Of a stretch of 64,000 nt of DNA, positions 44,541 through 53,821 are shown one piece after another. The notes under the pieces were generated by a model. It made no database searches. It was not told where the DNA came from and worked only from the letters and a program-made list of their open reading frames with translations. The stretch lies in NCBI RefSeq assembly GCF_008795985.1, contig NZ_VMHP01000002.1:1178001-1242000 (forward strand), read 5' to 3'. How positions within the stretch are numbered: the stretch's first letter is position 1; each line of letters starts with the position of its first letter. The position numbers and the translations under genes are program-made. The DNA comes from Marinobacter halotolerans. Lineage in GTDB: Bacteria > Pseudomonadota > Gammaproteobacteria > Pseudomonadales > Oleiphilaceae.

Positions 44541-46040
44541 TTAACGGCGCCGGTTGGCCTCCATGCGGGACAAAAATTCCTGCATGATCAGGGTGTAAAG
44601 CTCGCCGCCAAGGAATCCGTCTTCCACATCTGAATCAATGCTCGGGTTGTCATTCACTTCGATCACCGCCACGCGATTGCCTGACTGTTTGATGTCCACG
44701 CCGTAAAGCCCGTTACCGATCAGCCTGGTCGCATTCAGAGCGGCCTGAATCACATTCTTCGGCACCTCGTAGGTCGGCATGGTTTCAAAACCGCCGCTGT
44801 CCACTTCAGTGCCGCCATGCTGGTAAATCTGCCAGTGGCCTTTAACCATGAAGTACTTGCAGGCGTAGATGGCCCGTCCACCCAGTACGCCAATACGCCA
44901 GTCGTAATCGGTGTAAAGATATTCCTGGGCCAGCACCAGTGCCGACTGTTTGAACAGGGCCTTCAGCCCGTCTTTCAGAGACTTTTCGTCTTCGGCTTTG
45001 GTCACGCCGCGGGAAAAGGCGCCATCTGGAATCTTGATGACTGCCGGGAAGCCGATCTCGCGAATCACCTGTTCGGCGCTGTCCTTCTGGTCCTTCGACA
45101 GAATCAGGGTTTTCGGCGTGGGCACCTTGTTGTTCTTCAGCAAATCCGCCAGGAAGACCTTGTTGGTGCAACGCAGAATGGAAACCGGGTCATCAATCAC
45201 CACCATACCTTCGGCCTCCGCCTTACGGGCGAAGCGGTAGGTGTGATGGTCAATGGCTGTGGTCTCACGAATAAACAGGCCGTCGTATTCCGGCAGGCGC
45301 ATGTAGTCCCGACGGTTGATCTGCTCAACATTGATACCCAGTTTGCGCCCCGCTTTTTCGAAGCGGTCCAGAGCCACCTTGTCGCTGGGCGGCATTTCCT
45401 CTTCCGGGTTGACCAGCATGGCCAGGTCGAAGCGATAGCGGCGGCGAGCCCTTGGCTTGCGCCACACCATGCTGCTGAAACGGTCGAAGGCTGCCGCAAA
45501 GTGATCCTGCTCTTCGCCCTTCAAATCCGCGGGGCAGCCTGGTTTCATGGAAACGATCTGCCAGGTTTTGCGACGACGGAAAACGATCTCGAGAACCGGA
45601 CAGGGAAAACGATCAAAAAGCGCCCGGGCGACCGGCTTGAGCTCGGAGGTTTCGGCCTGGCCAAAATAGGTCTTGATTCTGACTTCGTGGGTGGCCTGTT
45701 TGTCGTCCTTGTCCGGACTGATCTCGGCGCCGGATGCTTCCAGCCACTGCAGCACGCTATCGTCCAGTTCTTCCAGCTGAAGCGAGAACAGCCCCTTCCG
45801 GCTCAGGTCGTTCAGCGTCATGACAGAAGGAACCACGTTGTGTCCCCGGGCCTCTGCAAGCAAAGAACAGTAGTAGCCGCGGCTCAGATAGCGAGCGCTC
45901 TGGCACAGGTTGATCACCCGGGTGCGGCTGTTGGGAGAGACGGACAACTGGAGGTACTGATCAAAGGTCAGCACATCCTCGCTCGGATAGTAAGGCGCCC
46001 AGTCTTTCTCTCGGTCTACTACAATCAGTAATCGGGACAT
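44541..46040 (-). CDS. RimK-like ATP-grasp amidoligase with RLAN N-terminal domain
   Basis: A 499-residue protein. Residues about 30-185 match the RimK-like ATP-grasp N-terminal (RLAN) region, and about 215-490 form a RimK-type ATP-grasp: YDGLFIRETTAIDHHTYRF, the lysine loop FPAVIKIPDGAFSRGV, YTDYDWRIGVLGG, and the metal motif EVNDNPSIDSDVE. Such enzymes join an amino acid, often glutamate, to a carboxyl group using ATP. True RimK, about 300 residues, modifies S6; this longer type is distinct, with unknown substrate. It is divergent from a GNAT/C39-peptidase fusion (175 bp between starts), a pairing recorded for predicted peptide-modification systems. A hairpin overlaps its stop (44534-44553). 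Confidence 0.88.
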   Translation of the reverse strand: MSRLLIVVDREKDWAPYYPSEDVLTFDQYLQLSVSPNSRTRVINLCQSARYLSRGYYCSLLAEARGHNVVPSVMTLNDLSRKGLFSLQLEELDDSVLQWLEASGAEISPDKDDKQATHEVRIKTYFGQAETSELKPVARALFDRFPCPVLEIVFRRRKTWQIVSMKPGCPADLKGEEQDHFAAAFDRFSSMVWRKPRARRRYRFDLAMLVNPEEEMPPSDKVALDRFEKAGRKLGINVEQINRRDYMRLPEYDGLFIRETTAIDHHTYRFARKAEAEGMVVIDDPVSILRCTNKVFLADLLKNNKVPTPKTLILSKDQKDSAEQVIREIGFPAVIKIPDGAFSRGVTKAEDEKSLKDGLKALFKQSALVLAQEYLYTDYDWRIGVLGGRAIYACKYFMVKGHWQIYQHGGTEVDSGGFETMPTYEVPKNVIQAALNATRLIGNGLYGVDIKQSGNRVAVIEVNDNPSIDSDVEDGFLGGELYTLIMQEFLSRMEANRRR

Positions 46041-46215
46041 CAGTGGTGTTCCTTCCTTGATAATGGTCGCAACAATAGCCCGTAAATCAGTAACTCACAA
46101 CGATGCACCGGTGCGTGTTTCTACTCACGCCGGCGGATCTTGCGCATCTGCAGGATTGCCCCATACTACGCCGGCAACTGCTTCTGTCTAGCAGGGCTTA
46201 TAAGGTCATTCGTAA

Positions 46216-47334
46216 ATGGATCAGGTTCAGTATCGTCAGGCAAGCGCTCAGGATCTCGACGCACTGGTTGCGCTCGAGAATCGCTGCTTTTCTGAAGACC
46301 GACTGTCCCGCCGAAGCTTTCGGCGTTTTCTGGATATGCCCCGGGATCGTCTGGTTGTCGCGCAAACGGCAGAAGGCCTGGTGGGCTATTGCCTGGTACT
46401 GATGAGCGCCGCCACACGTCTGGCCCGAATATACTCCATTGCGGTTTTGCCGTCGGAGCGGGGCCGGGGCGTGGGCGAACGGTTGATCGCCGAGGCAGAA
46501 AAAGTCGCGGTCAACGCAGGCCGGATTATCATGCGTCTGGAGGTCCGGGAGGATAACGCCGGCGCGATCAAGCTTTACCGGCGGCTTGGCTATCGCCAGT
46601 TCGGCACCTATCGTGACTATTATGAAGACCACGCCAACGCTATCCGGTTTGAACGGCGTATTCTTTTCTACGAGCCGTCCCACGATTTCCCGGCGGTGCC
46701 CTACTATCCCCAGACAACCGAATTTTCCTGCGGCCCGGCGGCTCTGATTATGGCGATGGCGGCCATGGACGAACACGCCACCATGACCACGATTGAAGAG
46801 CTGCGAATCTGGCGGGAAGCCACCACCATTTTCATGCTGGCCGGTCACGGCGGCTGCGGCCCCCATGGTCTCGCCCTGGCGGCCTGGAAGCGTGGATATC
46901 ACGCCAGCGTTTATATCAGCAAGGAAGGCGCCCTGTTCAAGGATACCGTGCGCAATGACGACAAGAAGCGCGTGCTGGAACTGGTCCACGAGGGCTTTAT
47001 TCACGATATGGCGCAGACCGGCATCCAGTTGCACCACGATCCGCTGTCTCTGGAGGGCATGAAAGCCGCTCTGGAAGACGGACGAGTGCCGGTCATCCTG
47101 ATCAGTACCTGGCAGCTCAACCGCAGCCGCGTACCCCACTGGGTAACGGTCTGCGCCATTGATGATCAGTTCGTATATCTGCACGACCCGGAAATCGACA
47201 CCGACCTGGGCGAGACCGTGGCCGACAAACAGTACTTGCCGATTGACCGGCGGGTGTTTGACCGCATGTCCCGCTATGGCCGCAACCAGCCACTCCAGGC
47301 GGCGGTAATTATCGGGCCCAGGCGCAAGGACTAA
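46216..47334 (+). CDS. GNAT acetyltransferase fused to C39-like papain-fold peptidase
   Basis: A 372-residue two-domain protein. Residues 3-150 are a GNAT domain with the acetyl-CoA loop RGRGVGERL near 82-90 and the terminal GNAT motif [16 protein letters not shown]. Residues about 157-370 are a C39-like cysteine peptidase domain: Cys172 in [12 protein letters not shown], His308 in VPHWVTV and Asp324 in LHDPE, a complete triad. There is no ABC transporter or double-glycine leader gene nearby, so it is not a bacteriocin exporter. With the divergent RimK-like ligase it may build and trim or acylate a peptide or amide. Its last four bases overlap the end of uvrB. Confidence 0.88.
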   Translation: MDQVQYRQASAQDLDALVALENRCFSEDRLSRRSFRRFLDMPRDRLVVAQTAEGLVGYCLVLMSAATRLARIYSIAVLPSERGRGVGERLIAEAEKVAVNAGRIIMRLEVREDNAGAIKLYRRLGYRQFGTYRDYYEDHANAIRFERRILFYEPSHDFPAVPYYPQTTEFSCGPAALIMAMAAMDEHATMTTIEELRIWREATTIFMLAGHGGCGPHGLALAAWKRGYHASVYISKEGALFKDTVRNDDKKRVLELVHEGFIHDMAQTGIQLHHDPLSLEGMKAALEDGRVPVILISTWQLNRSRVPHWVTVCAIDDQFVYLHDPEIDTDLGETVADKQYLPIDRRVFDRMSRYGRNQPLQAAVIIGPRRKD

Positions 47335-49391
47335 CCGGTCCGGATTGCCGCTTCTTTCAGTTCGGCAATTTCGTCCCGTAGCCTGGCGGCTTTCTCGAAA
47401 TCCAGATCCGAGGCCGCCTTGTACATATCGTCCTCCAGCTTGCCCAGGTCCTTGAGAATCTGCTCCGGTGATTTTTCGCCGATTTTGGTGCGGTAGCGTT
47501 CTGCTTCCTCGGCCGCTTTTTCGCCAGGTCTCTCGGGCTTGCGACGTCCGCGGCCGCCGCTGCTGGCGCCTTCCATGATATCGGCAATCTTCTTGTTCAG
47601 TCCCGTGGGCGTGATGCCATGGGCTTCGTTATGCTCGGCCTGCTTGGCCCGGCGGCGTTCCGTTTCATCAATCGCCCGCTGCATAGAACCGGTTATGCGG
47701 TCACCGTAAAGAATAGCCTTGCCGTTAATGTTCCGGGCAGCCCGGCCCATGGTCTGGATTAGCGACCGGTCAGAGCGCAGGAAACCCTCTTTGTCGGCGT
47801 CCAGAATGGCCACCAGCGAGACTTCCGGCATATCCAGACCTTCCCGCAGCAGGTTGATGCCCACCAGAACGTCAAACTCGCCCCGGCGCAGATCCCGGAT
47901 GATCTCCACCCGCTCCACGGTATCAATGTCGGAGTGCAGGTATCGCACGCGGATATCGTGTTCCATCAGGAAGTCAGTCAGATCCTCCGCCATCCGCTTG
48001 GTCAACGTGGTGACCAGCACCCGCTCGCCAACTTCGGTGCGCAGCTTGATCTCTGACAGCAGATCATCCACCTGAGTCGAAGCCGGCCGGACTTCAATTT
48101 CCGGATCCAGCAGCCCGGTGGGCCGGACTACCTGCTCTACCACCTGGCCTGCATATTCCGCTTCGTATTTACCGGGGGTTGCCGATACGAACACCATCTG
48201 CGGGGCGATGCGTTCCCATTCATCAAAACGCATGGGCCGGTTATCAAGGGCGGACGGCAGGCGGAAGCCGTATTCCACCAGGGTTTCCTTCCGGGACCGG
48301 TCACCCTTATACATGGCGCCGATCTGGGGAATGGTGACGTGGGATTCGTCCACCACCAGCAGAGCATTGGGTGGCAGGTAATCAAACAGCGTCGGCGGCG
48401 CTTCGCCGGGCTGACGCCCCGACAGATAGCGGGAGTAGTTCTCGATGCCGTTGCAGTAACCCAGCTCCAGCATCATCTCGATATCATATCGGGTGCGTTC
48501 TTCCAGCCGCTGAGCCTCGACCAGACGATTATTGTCCCGGAGCTGTTTCAGACGCTGATCCAGTTCTACCTTGATGTTTTCCACTGCATCGAGCACCTTT
48601 TGGCGCGGCGTGACGTAGTGGGACTTGGGATAGATGGTTACCCGTGGCACCCGGCGCAGGATCTCACCAGTCAGGGGATCGAAATAGCTGAGGTTTTCCA
48701 CCTCGTCATCGAACAGCTCGATCCGGATGGCCTCTTTTTCTGATTCTGCTGGGAACACATCAATGACGTCGCCACGAACGCGATAGTTGGCGCGGTGGAA
48801 TTCAACGTCATTGCGGGTGTATTGCAGCTCTGCCAGGCGGCGCAGAATATCCCGCTGGTCAATCTCGTCGCCCCGGTCCAGGTGCAGCATCATCTTCAGG
48901 TAGGACTGGGGATCGCCCAGGCCGTAGATGGACGACACTGTGGCCACAATGATCGCATCCGGCCGCTCCAGAAGCGCCTTGGTGGCGGACAGGCGCATCT
49001 GCTCGATGTGTTCGTTGATCGACGCGTCCTTTTCAATAAAGGTATCCGACGACGGCACATAAGCTTCCGGCTGGTAGTAGTCGTAATAGGACACGAAGTA
49101 CTCAACCGCGTTGTCCGGAAAGAATTCCCTGAATTCCCCGTAAAGCTGGGCCGCCAGAGTCTTGTTATGCGCCATGATGATGGTCGGCCGCTGTATCTGC
49201 TCGATCACATTGGCGATAGTGAAGGTCTTGCCGGACCCGGTGACACCCAAAAGGGTCTGATGGGCCAGGCCGGAATGAATGCCCTCCACCAGTCCCTCAA
49301 TCGCTTTAGGCTGGTCACCAGCGGGCTCGAACGGTGAGGCAACGGTAAACGCCCCGTCTTTCCTGTGCGCGCCTTTTTCTGAAGTCGCCAT
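47331..49391 (-). CDS. uvrB: Excinuclease ABC subunit B
   Basis: A 686-residue UvrB. Walker [11 protein letters not shown] (49-58), the DNA-gripping beta-hairpin region [18 protein letters not shown], helicase motifs including [15 protein letters not shown] and QTMGRAARN, and the C-terminal UVR domain [18 protein letters not shown] that binds UvrC. It verifies damage in nucleotide excision repair. No LexA-like operator was found in the 130 bp upstream. Confidence 0.97.
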   Translation of the reverse strand: MATSEKGAHRKDGAFTVASPFEPAGDQPKAIEGLVEGIHSGLAHQTLLGVTGSGKTFTIANVIEQIQRPTIIMAHNKTLAAQLYGEFREFFPDNAVEYFVSYYDYYQPEAYVPSSDTFIEKDASINEHIEQMRLSATKALLERPDAIIVATVSSIYGLGDPQSYLKMMLHLDRGDEIDQRDILRRLAELQYTRNDVEFHRANYRVRGDVIDVFPAESEKEAIRIELFDDEVENLSYFDPLTGEILRRVPRVTIYPKSHYVTPRQKVLDAVENIKVELDQRLKQLRDNNRLVEAQRLEERTRYDIEMMLELGYCNGIENYSRYLSGRQPGEAPPTLFDYLPPNALLVVDESHVTIPQIGAMYKGDRSRKETLVEYGFRLPSALDNRPMRFDEWERIAPQMVFVSATPGKYEAEYAGQVVEQVVRPTGLLDPEIEVRPASTQVDDLLSEIKLRTEVGERVLVTTLTKRMAEDLTDFLMEHDIRVRYLHSDIDTVERVEIIRDLRRGEFDVLVGINLLREGLDMPEVSLVAILDADKEGFLRSDRSLIQTMGRAARNINGKAILYGDRITGSMQRAIDETERRRAKQAEHNEAHGITPTGLNKKIADIMEGASSGGRGRRKPERPGEKAAEEAERYRTKIGEKSPEQILKDLGKLEDDMYKAASDLDFEKAARLRDEIAELKEAAIRTG

Positions 49392-49521
49392 ACGAATGCG
49401 GCATCCTCTGATCTGTTTAAGTGGGGTCTGGCCGGGTGAAAACCGTCGAGAAACTTATCGTTGCAATGGCATCATGGTAACATCTGATCCATTCATCGCC
49501 GCAGCTTTAAGGAGCGCAAGT

Positions 49522-50706
49522 TTGGACCTTCAACTATCCAGCCGAGTACAGGCAATCAAGCCCTCTCCAACTCTCGCCGTTACCAACAAGGCCGCAGAAC
49601 TGCGTGCCGCAGGCCAGGACATTATCGGCCTGGGCGCTGGTGAGCCTGATTTCGATACGCCGGACCACATCAAGGAAGCGGCCATCGAAGCCATCAAGGC
49701 AGGGCAAACCAAGTACACCGCCGTTGATGGTACGCCTGCACTGAAAAAGGCGATCATTGCCAAGTACAAACGGGACAATGGCCTGGATTACGAAGCCAAC
49801 CAGATCCTGGTAAGCAGTGGTGGCAAACAGAGCTTTTTCAACCTCGCCCTGGCAACTTTGAACAAGGGCGACGAAGCCATTATCCCGGCGCCCTACTGGG
49901 TGTCCTACCCGGACATGGTGCTGGTAGCCGAAGGCAAGCCGGTAATTATCGAAACCGGCCCTGAGACCCGCTTCAAAATAACGCCGGAACAGCTGGAAAG
50001 CTCGATCACCGATCGCACCCGTCTATTCGTGATCAATAGCCCGTCCAACCCCAGCGGTATGGCCTACACCCTGGAAGAGCTTCAGGCCATTGGTGAAGTG
50101 CTGAAAAAGCACCCTCAGATCATGATCGCCACCGACGACATGTACGAACCAATCCTGTGGACCGGCGCGGCCTTCTGCAACATCCTGAACGCCACACCGG
50201 AGCTTTACGACAGAACCTTTGTGCTTAACGGTGTGTCCAAGGCCTATTCCATGACCGGCTGGCGCATCGGCTACGCCGCGGGCCCGGCGAAGATCATCGG
50301 CGCCATGAAAAAGATCCAGTCCCAGAGTACTTCGAACCCGTCGTCCATTTCCCAGGCTGCCGCCACGGCCGCCCTGGATGGCCCGCAGGATTGTGTGCAA
50401 GAGATGGTCACCGCGTTCAAGGAGCGTCACGATTATCTGGTTGCAGCGCTGAATGAGCTCCCCGGTGTGGAGTGCCTGGTTGGCGACGGTACGTTCTATG
50501 TCTTCCCCAGCTTCCAGGGCGCCATCGACGCGGATTCGGCAGTCAGCAATGACGTTGAGTTTGCGGAAAAGCTGCTCAAAGATGCCGGCGTTGCGCTGGT
50601 GCCAGGCTCAGCTTTTGGCGCGCCAGGTCACATGAGACTGAGCTTTGCAACCAGCATGGACAACCTGAAGCAGGCGATTTCACGCCTGAAAAAAGCCCTT
50701 GGCTAA
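49522..50706 (+). CDS. Class I aspartate/aromatic-type aminotransferase
   Basis: A 394-residue fold-type I PLP aminotransferase of the AAT-I-beta kind: SRVQAIKPSPTLAVTNKAAELRAAGQDII, GAGEPDFDTPDHIKEAA, the PLP lysine in LNGVSKAYSMTGWRIGY, and the carboxylate-binding Arg in HMRLSFATS. It most likely makes or uses aspartate and glutamate with 2-oxoacids. The TTG start at 49522 has AAGGAG seven bases upstream; an upstream ATG (49474) lacks a ribosome site. It is divergent from uvrB. Confidence 0.92.
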   Translation: MDLQLSSRVQAIKPSPTLAVTNKAAELRAAGQDIIGLGAGEPDFDTPDHIKEAAIEAIKAGQTKYTAVDGTPALKKAIIAKYKRDNGLDYEANQILVSSGGKQSFFNLALATLNKGDEAIIPAPYWVSYPDMVLVAEGKPVIIETGPETRFKITPEQLESSITDRTRLFVINSPSNPSGMAYTLEELQAIGEVLKKHPQIMIATDDMYEPILWTGAAFCNILNATPELYDRTFVLNGVSKAYSMTGWRIGYAAGPAKIIGAMKKIQSQSTSNPSSISQAAATAALDGPQDCVQEMVTAFKERHDYLVAALNELPGVECLVGDGTFYVFPSFQGAIDADSAVSNDVEFAEKLLKDAGVALVPGSAFGAPGHMRLSFATSMDNLKQAISRLKKALG

Positions 50707-50722
50707 AATTTGAATCAGAGGG

Positions 50723-50751
50723 TTGACGGGGCCGCGGGGTAATCTTAATAT
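50723..50751 (+). promoter_or_regulatory. Sigma-70 promoter of the second tRNA-Asn gene
   Basis: TTGACG (50723-50728), 17-base spacer, TAATAT (50746-50751), then the GC-rich discriminator ACGCGCC. The hexamers and spacing equal those of the first tRNA-Asn promoter, although the spacer sequences differ. Confidence 0.88.
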
Positions 50752-50775
50752 ACGCGCCTCGTCTAAAGACGACGT

Positions 50776-50851
50776 TCCCCGATAGCTCAGTTGGTAGAGC
50801 AACGGACTGTTAATCCGTTTGTCGCTGGTTCGAGCCCAGCTCGGGGAGCCA
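50776..50851 (+). tRNA. tRNA-Asn (GUU), copy 2
   Basis: A 76-base tRNA with encoded CCA, identical to the copy at 36398-36473 and with the same acceptor, D, anticodon (GTT) and T arms. It has its own promoter and strong terminator, so it is a single-gene unit. There is no integrase or att-like duplication beside it. Confidence 0.97.
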
Positions 50852-50861
50852 CTATTCCGAA

Positions 50862-50895
50862 AAGCCGCTAGTCCTCTGGATTAGCGGCTTTTTTT
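50862..50895 (+). terminator. Rho-independent terminator of tRNA-Asn copy 2
   Basis: A 13-bp stem (AAGCCGCTA-G-TCC with GGA-T-TAGCGGCTT, one G-U pair) and a TCT loop, followed by a run of seven T counting from the stem end. Confidence 0.93.
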
Positions 50896-50933
50896 GTTCC
50901 TGGGTTCTTGCGTGATATCCGAGAGGTCCAAAC

Positions 50934-51041
50934 GGTGTGGTGGGGCCTCACTCACAAAAATGTGCGGAGCCATGGATGGCGGAGCCCAAGCGCACATGGA
51001 TGTGCTCGTCGCGTTTTTTGTGAGGGAGGCCCCACCACACC
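50934..51041. repeat. Long hairpin, copy 2 of a loop-conserved / stem-variable element
   Basis: Arms 50934-50960 and 51015-51041 pair over 27 positions with one mismatch. The 54-base interior (50961-51014) is the same length as in copy 1 and identical at 43 positions. It holds two small hairpins, GCCAT-GG-ATGGC and GCACAT-GG-ATGTGC. In the second, one base pair is C-G here and T-A in copy 1, a compensating change. It lies between the tRNA terminator and the 3' end of pyrF, in the same plus-strand orientation as copy 1. Confidence 0.85.
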
Positions 51042-51091
51042 AGAGCACCAAAATCACCAGGCTAGGGCCAGACTAAAAGGCCACACAAACG

Positions 51092-51802
51092 TCAGACCGA
51101 AGCGACCTCACGATAAATAGCCTCCAACGCACCCAGAGGATCATCAGCCTGGGTTATAGGCCGACCGATCACCAGGTAGTCAGAACCGGCCTCGATGGCA
51201 TCTGTGGGGGTCATGATGCGTTGCTGGTCGCCTTTGGCGGCAGACAGCGGGCGGATGCCGGGGGTTATCAGTTTGAAGTCGGCGCCCTGCTCTGCTTTCA
51301 ATGCCGGAGCCTCTTGAGCTGAGCAAACCACGCCATCCAGGCCGCAGTTGCGGGTCAGGGTTGCGAGACGCGATACCTGGGCCTGCGGGGAATCGGAGAT
51401 GCCGATACCCGACAGATCGTCCGCACCCATGCTGGTCAGTACAGTGACCGCGATCAACAATGGACGGCTCTTGCCGAAGGTTTCCAGTCGTTCCCGACAG
51501 GCGGTCATCATTTTCTCGCCGCCGGAGGCGTGAACGTTCACCATCCACACGCCCAGATCCGCCGCGGCAGCGACGGCGGCCGCAGTGGTATTGGGAATAT
51601 CGTGGAATTTCAGATCCAGAAAAATCTCAAAACCCCGACCCTGAAGCGCCCGAACCAGCTCCGGGCCCGAACGGGTGAAGAGTTCTTTGCCCACTTTCAG
51701 GCGGCATTTTGACGGGTCAAGCTGGTCAACCAGCGCCAGTGCCGGTTTGTCGGAGGGAAAATCCAGGGCCACGATAATGCGCGGGCTATCAGTCTTCGAC
51801 AC
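51092..51802 (-). CDS. pyrF: Orotidine 5'-phosphate decarboxylase
   Basis: A 236-residue class I OMP decarboxylase: IIVALDFPS (Asp), KVGKELFT, the catalytic Lys/Asp tetrad in [19 protein letters not shown] and YLVIGRPIT for phosphate binding. It makes UMP, the last step of pyrimidine synthesis. GTG 51802 (AGGA eight bases upstream) gives the standard length; an in-frame TTG at 51832 lacks a ribosome site. It follows lapB by 46 bp on the same strand. Confidence 0.94.
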   Translation of the reverse strand: MSKTDSPRIIVALDFPSDKPALALVDQLDPSKCRLKVGKELFTRSGPELVRALQGRGFEIFLDLKFHDIPNTTAAAVAAAADLGVWMVNVHASGGEKMMTACRERLETFGKSRPLLIAVTVLTSMGADDLSGIGISDSPQAQVSRLATLTRNCGLDGVVCSAQEAPALKAEQGADFKLITPGIRPLSAAKGDQQRIMTPTDAIEAGSDYLVIGRPITQADDPLGALEAIYREVASV

Positions 51803-51848
51803 GGGGGTATCCTGCAATCGGTTGCTGTTCAATTATTAAGGCTGGGCG

Positions 51849-53018
51849 TTATTCGGCTTCCACGCCCTGTATCGGGCGGACGGTTTCCCACTGCTTGCAA
51901 CTGGGGCACAGCCAGTGCAGTTGCTGGCCCGAGAAGCCGCAGTTCACGCAGCGGTAGACCGGTCGATTGGCCAGCATCATGTTGCCAATGCGGCTGACAA
52001 GGCGTTCCTCATCGGTGCTCATGCCTTTTTCATAGCCAGCTAGGGCAACCAGCCGCAGCAGGCCACGAACACTGGGCCGCAGCTCCAGTTCCCGGCGCAA
52101 AAGCTCGATTGCGGCCATTCTGCCGGATGTGCGTTCAACGGCCTCAACCAAGGCGAGTAAAAGACTGGTGCTGGGCCAGGATTCATAGAGCTTGCTCAGT
52201 TTTTTGCTGAGCCGTCCCACGTCGCCGTGTTCTCTCTCCAGTTTCAGCAGCCGGTCAACGGCTTCCGGCCCAAAATCCGGGTTCTGCTCAAAAACCTTCA
52301 GGCTCTGACTCGCCGCCTCTTTATAACTGCCCTGGCGAATCAGAAGCCGCATCAGGATAAAGGTGGCGCGGACGCAGGAGCGATCAAAATCCAGCGCTTC
52401 CTTGGCCAACTTCTGGGCCTGCCAGCGGTCGTCCTGTTTCAGGGCTTCCTCGGCAAGCTCGCAGGTGATGTAAGCCAGCACCTTGAACATGGCGCCATCA
52501 TGTTCGCCGGTTGTCAGAGTATGGGCGACCTGGGCGGCCTTGCTCCACTCCTTTTCCTGCTGATAGAGCTCAATCAACTGGACCGATGCTTTACGCCCGT
52601 ATTCACGATCGCCCATCAGTTGATGCAACAGAGCTTCAGCACGGTCAAGAAGGCCGGCGTTCAGATAGTCGACAGCGAGTTCATAGGTCACCTGGTGCGA
52701 ATACCGGGGCGGAAGCTCGGGGCGTGCAAGGAGGTTCTGGTGAATCAGGATGGCGCGGTCAGTCTCGCCCTTGTGACGAAAATGCGCGCCAATGGAAAGG
52801 TGGAGGCCGACCGTATCCCGGTTAACCGCCAGGGATTGGACGAAATTCTCGACCGCCTGATCCGAGTAGTTGGTAAACAGGAACTGAAGCCGATCCCTGA
52901 CCGAATCCTCGTCAGAAATGGGAACCTTCGAGCGGTCTTTGCTGCCACCCATCCGGCCCACAAACCAGCCGGCTGCTACCGCGATGGTCAGCAGCAACCA
53001 TTGAAGCACCATATCCAT
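51849..53018 (-). CDS. lapB: Lipopolysaccharide assembly protein LapB
   Basis: A 389-residue inner-membrane-anchored TPR protein: N-terminal helix (LQWLLLTIAVAAGWFVG), about nine TPR units, and a C-terminal rubredoxin-like knuckle (YRCVNCGFSG and WLCPSCKQWE) that binds iron or zinc. In E. coli LapB directs FtsH-dependent turnover of LpxC, balancing LPS synthesis. Its start overlaps the lapA stop by one base (TAATG). Confidence 0.94.
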   Translation of the reverse strand: MDMVLQWLLLTIAVAAGWFVGRMGGSKDRSKVPISDEDSVRDRLQFLFTNYSDQAVENFVQSLAVNRDTVGLHLSIGAHFRHKGETDRAILIHQNLLARPELPPRYSHQVTYELAVDYLNAGLLDRAEALLHQLMGDREYGRKASVQLIELYQQEKEWSKAAQVAHTLTTGEHDGAMFKVLAYITCELAEEALKQDDRWQAQKLAKEALDFDRSCVRATFILMRLLIRQGSYKEAASQSLKVFEQNPDFGPEAVDRLLKLEREHGDVGRLSKKLSKLYESWPSTSLLLALVEAVERTSGRMAAIELLRRELELRPSVRGLLRLVALAGYEKGMSTDEERLVSRIGNMMLANRPVYRCVNCGFSGQQLHWLCPSCKQWETVRPIQGVEAE

Positions 53019-53320
53019 TAAAGCGTCCGGTCGTTCTGAGCTCTCGATTTCTCCAGTGCCTGCTCGGTATGAGCAAGCCGTTTTTCCAGGTGACGGCGGG
53101 AAACCGAAGTACGCACGGTCGCAAGCATTGTTATCAGCACCCCGATCAGCGCGCCAATCACGAACGCCATGATAATCCAGACGGCCACGCCATGGGGCTG
53201 GGTCTGAAAAAGCAGGAAATTAAGGGAGACTGTGGTTTGGTTATTCAGAGAGAAGACAAGTGCGACCAGGACCAGAAAAAGCACCAGTAGAATAAGGAGG
53301 ACCTTCTTGAATCCGGCCAT
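53018..53320 (-). CDS. lapA: Lipopolysaccharide assembly protein LapA (DUF1049)
   Basis: A 100-residue protein with two membrane helices (VLLILLVLFLVLVALVFSL and VAVWIIMAFVIGALIGVLI) and a C-terminal coiled coil (RHLEKRLAHTEQALEKSR). It is coupled to lapB by a one-base overlap; the two work together in LPS assembly control. Confidence 0.92.
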   Translation of the reverse strand: MAGFKKVLLILLVLFLVLVALVFSLNNQTTVSLNFLLFQTQPHGVAVWIIMAFVIGALIGVLITMLATVRTSVSRRHLEKRLAHTEQALEKSRAQNDRTL

Positions 53321-53392
53321 AGTGATAAAGCTCCAAGTGAACCTGAAAAAATCAGGCCCGGGTTAAAAACAATCCCTGAACCACTTATAGAA

Positions 53393-53689
53393 TCAGAAGC
53401 CTTTCTTGAGGCTGTCGTTGACCTGTTCTCGCAGCTCTTTGCCTGGCTTGAAATGCGGTACAAATTTCGCAGGTAACTGAACGGCTTCCCCGGTTTTGGG
53501 GTTTCGTCCGGTTCTCGCTGCGCGGTGATGCAATGAGAAACTGCCAAAGCCGCGAATTTCAATTCTCTGGCCATCGGCGAGGGACTGAGACATATGCTCG
53601 ATGACAGTTTTCACAGCCAGTTCCACATCCTTCACTGAAAGCTGCGTCTGCTTGGACGCAATGAGCTCAACCAGTTCAGATTTTGTCAT
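53393..53689 (-). CDS. ihfB: Integration host factor subunit beta
   Basis: A 98-residue HU/IHF-family protein with the IHF-beta pattern [36 protein letters not shown] and the DNA-inserting arm [27 protein letters not shown]. It bends DNA as a heterodimer with IHF-alpha. Placement just after rpsA is the standard gammaproteobacterial order. Confidence 0.96.
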   Translation of the reverse strand: MTKSELVELIASKQTQLSVKDVELAVKTVIEHMSQSLADGQRIEIRGFGSFSLHHRAARTGRNPKTGEAVQLPAKFVPHFKPGKELREQVNDSLKKGF

Positions 53690-53779
53690 GGGGCTATTCT
53701 CTCTTCACATTATTGTTGGACAGCCGGTTTTCAGCGCCATGACTCCTAGTTTAGCCAAACCCAAAAAAAACACAAAAAA

Positions 53780-53805
53780 AACGGGCTCTTAGAGCCCGTT
53801 TTTTC
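53780..53805. terminator. Bidirectional terminator hairpin between rpsA and ihfB
   Basis: A 9-bp perfect stem AACGGGCTC / GAGCCCGTT with a TTA loop, flanked by an A-run on one side and a T-run on the other. On the minus strand it ends the rpsA transcript 22 bases after the stop. Confidence 0.92.
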
Positions 53806-53821
53806 ATACCAACCGGAAAGT

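Noticed and set aside
44817..46031. 404-residue frame antisense to the RimK-like gene
   Set aside because: No domain or ribosome site; the minus strand carries complete ATP-grasp motifs.
49392..49521. LexA (SOS) operator before uvrB
   Set aside because: No CTGT-N8-ACAG match in the 130 bases between uvrB and the aminotransferase; the closest run (CTGTTTAAGTGGGGTC) lacks the second half.
50776..50851. tRNA-Asn as an island attachment site
   Set aside because: No integrase, no partial tRNA duplicate downstream and core genes on both sides; the other copy is a full, expressed tRNA.
25427..51041. Integron attC sites or an integron-like array
   Set aside because: The two hairpins conserve the tip and vary the stem; attC sites conserve the ends (GTTRRRY core) and vary the tip. 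No cassette genes or integrase lie near.
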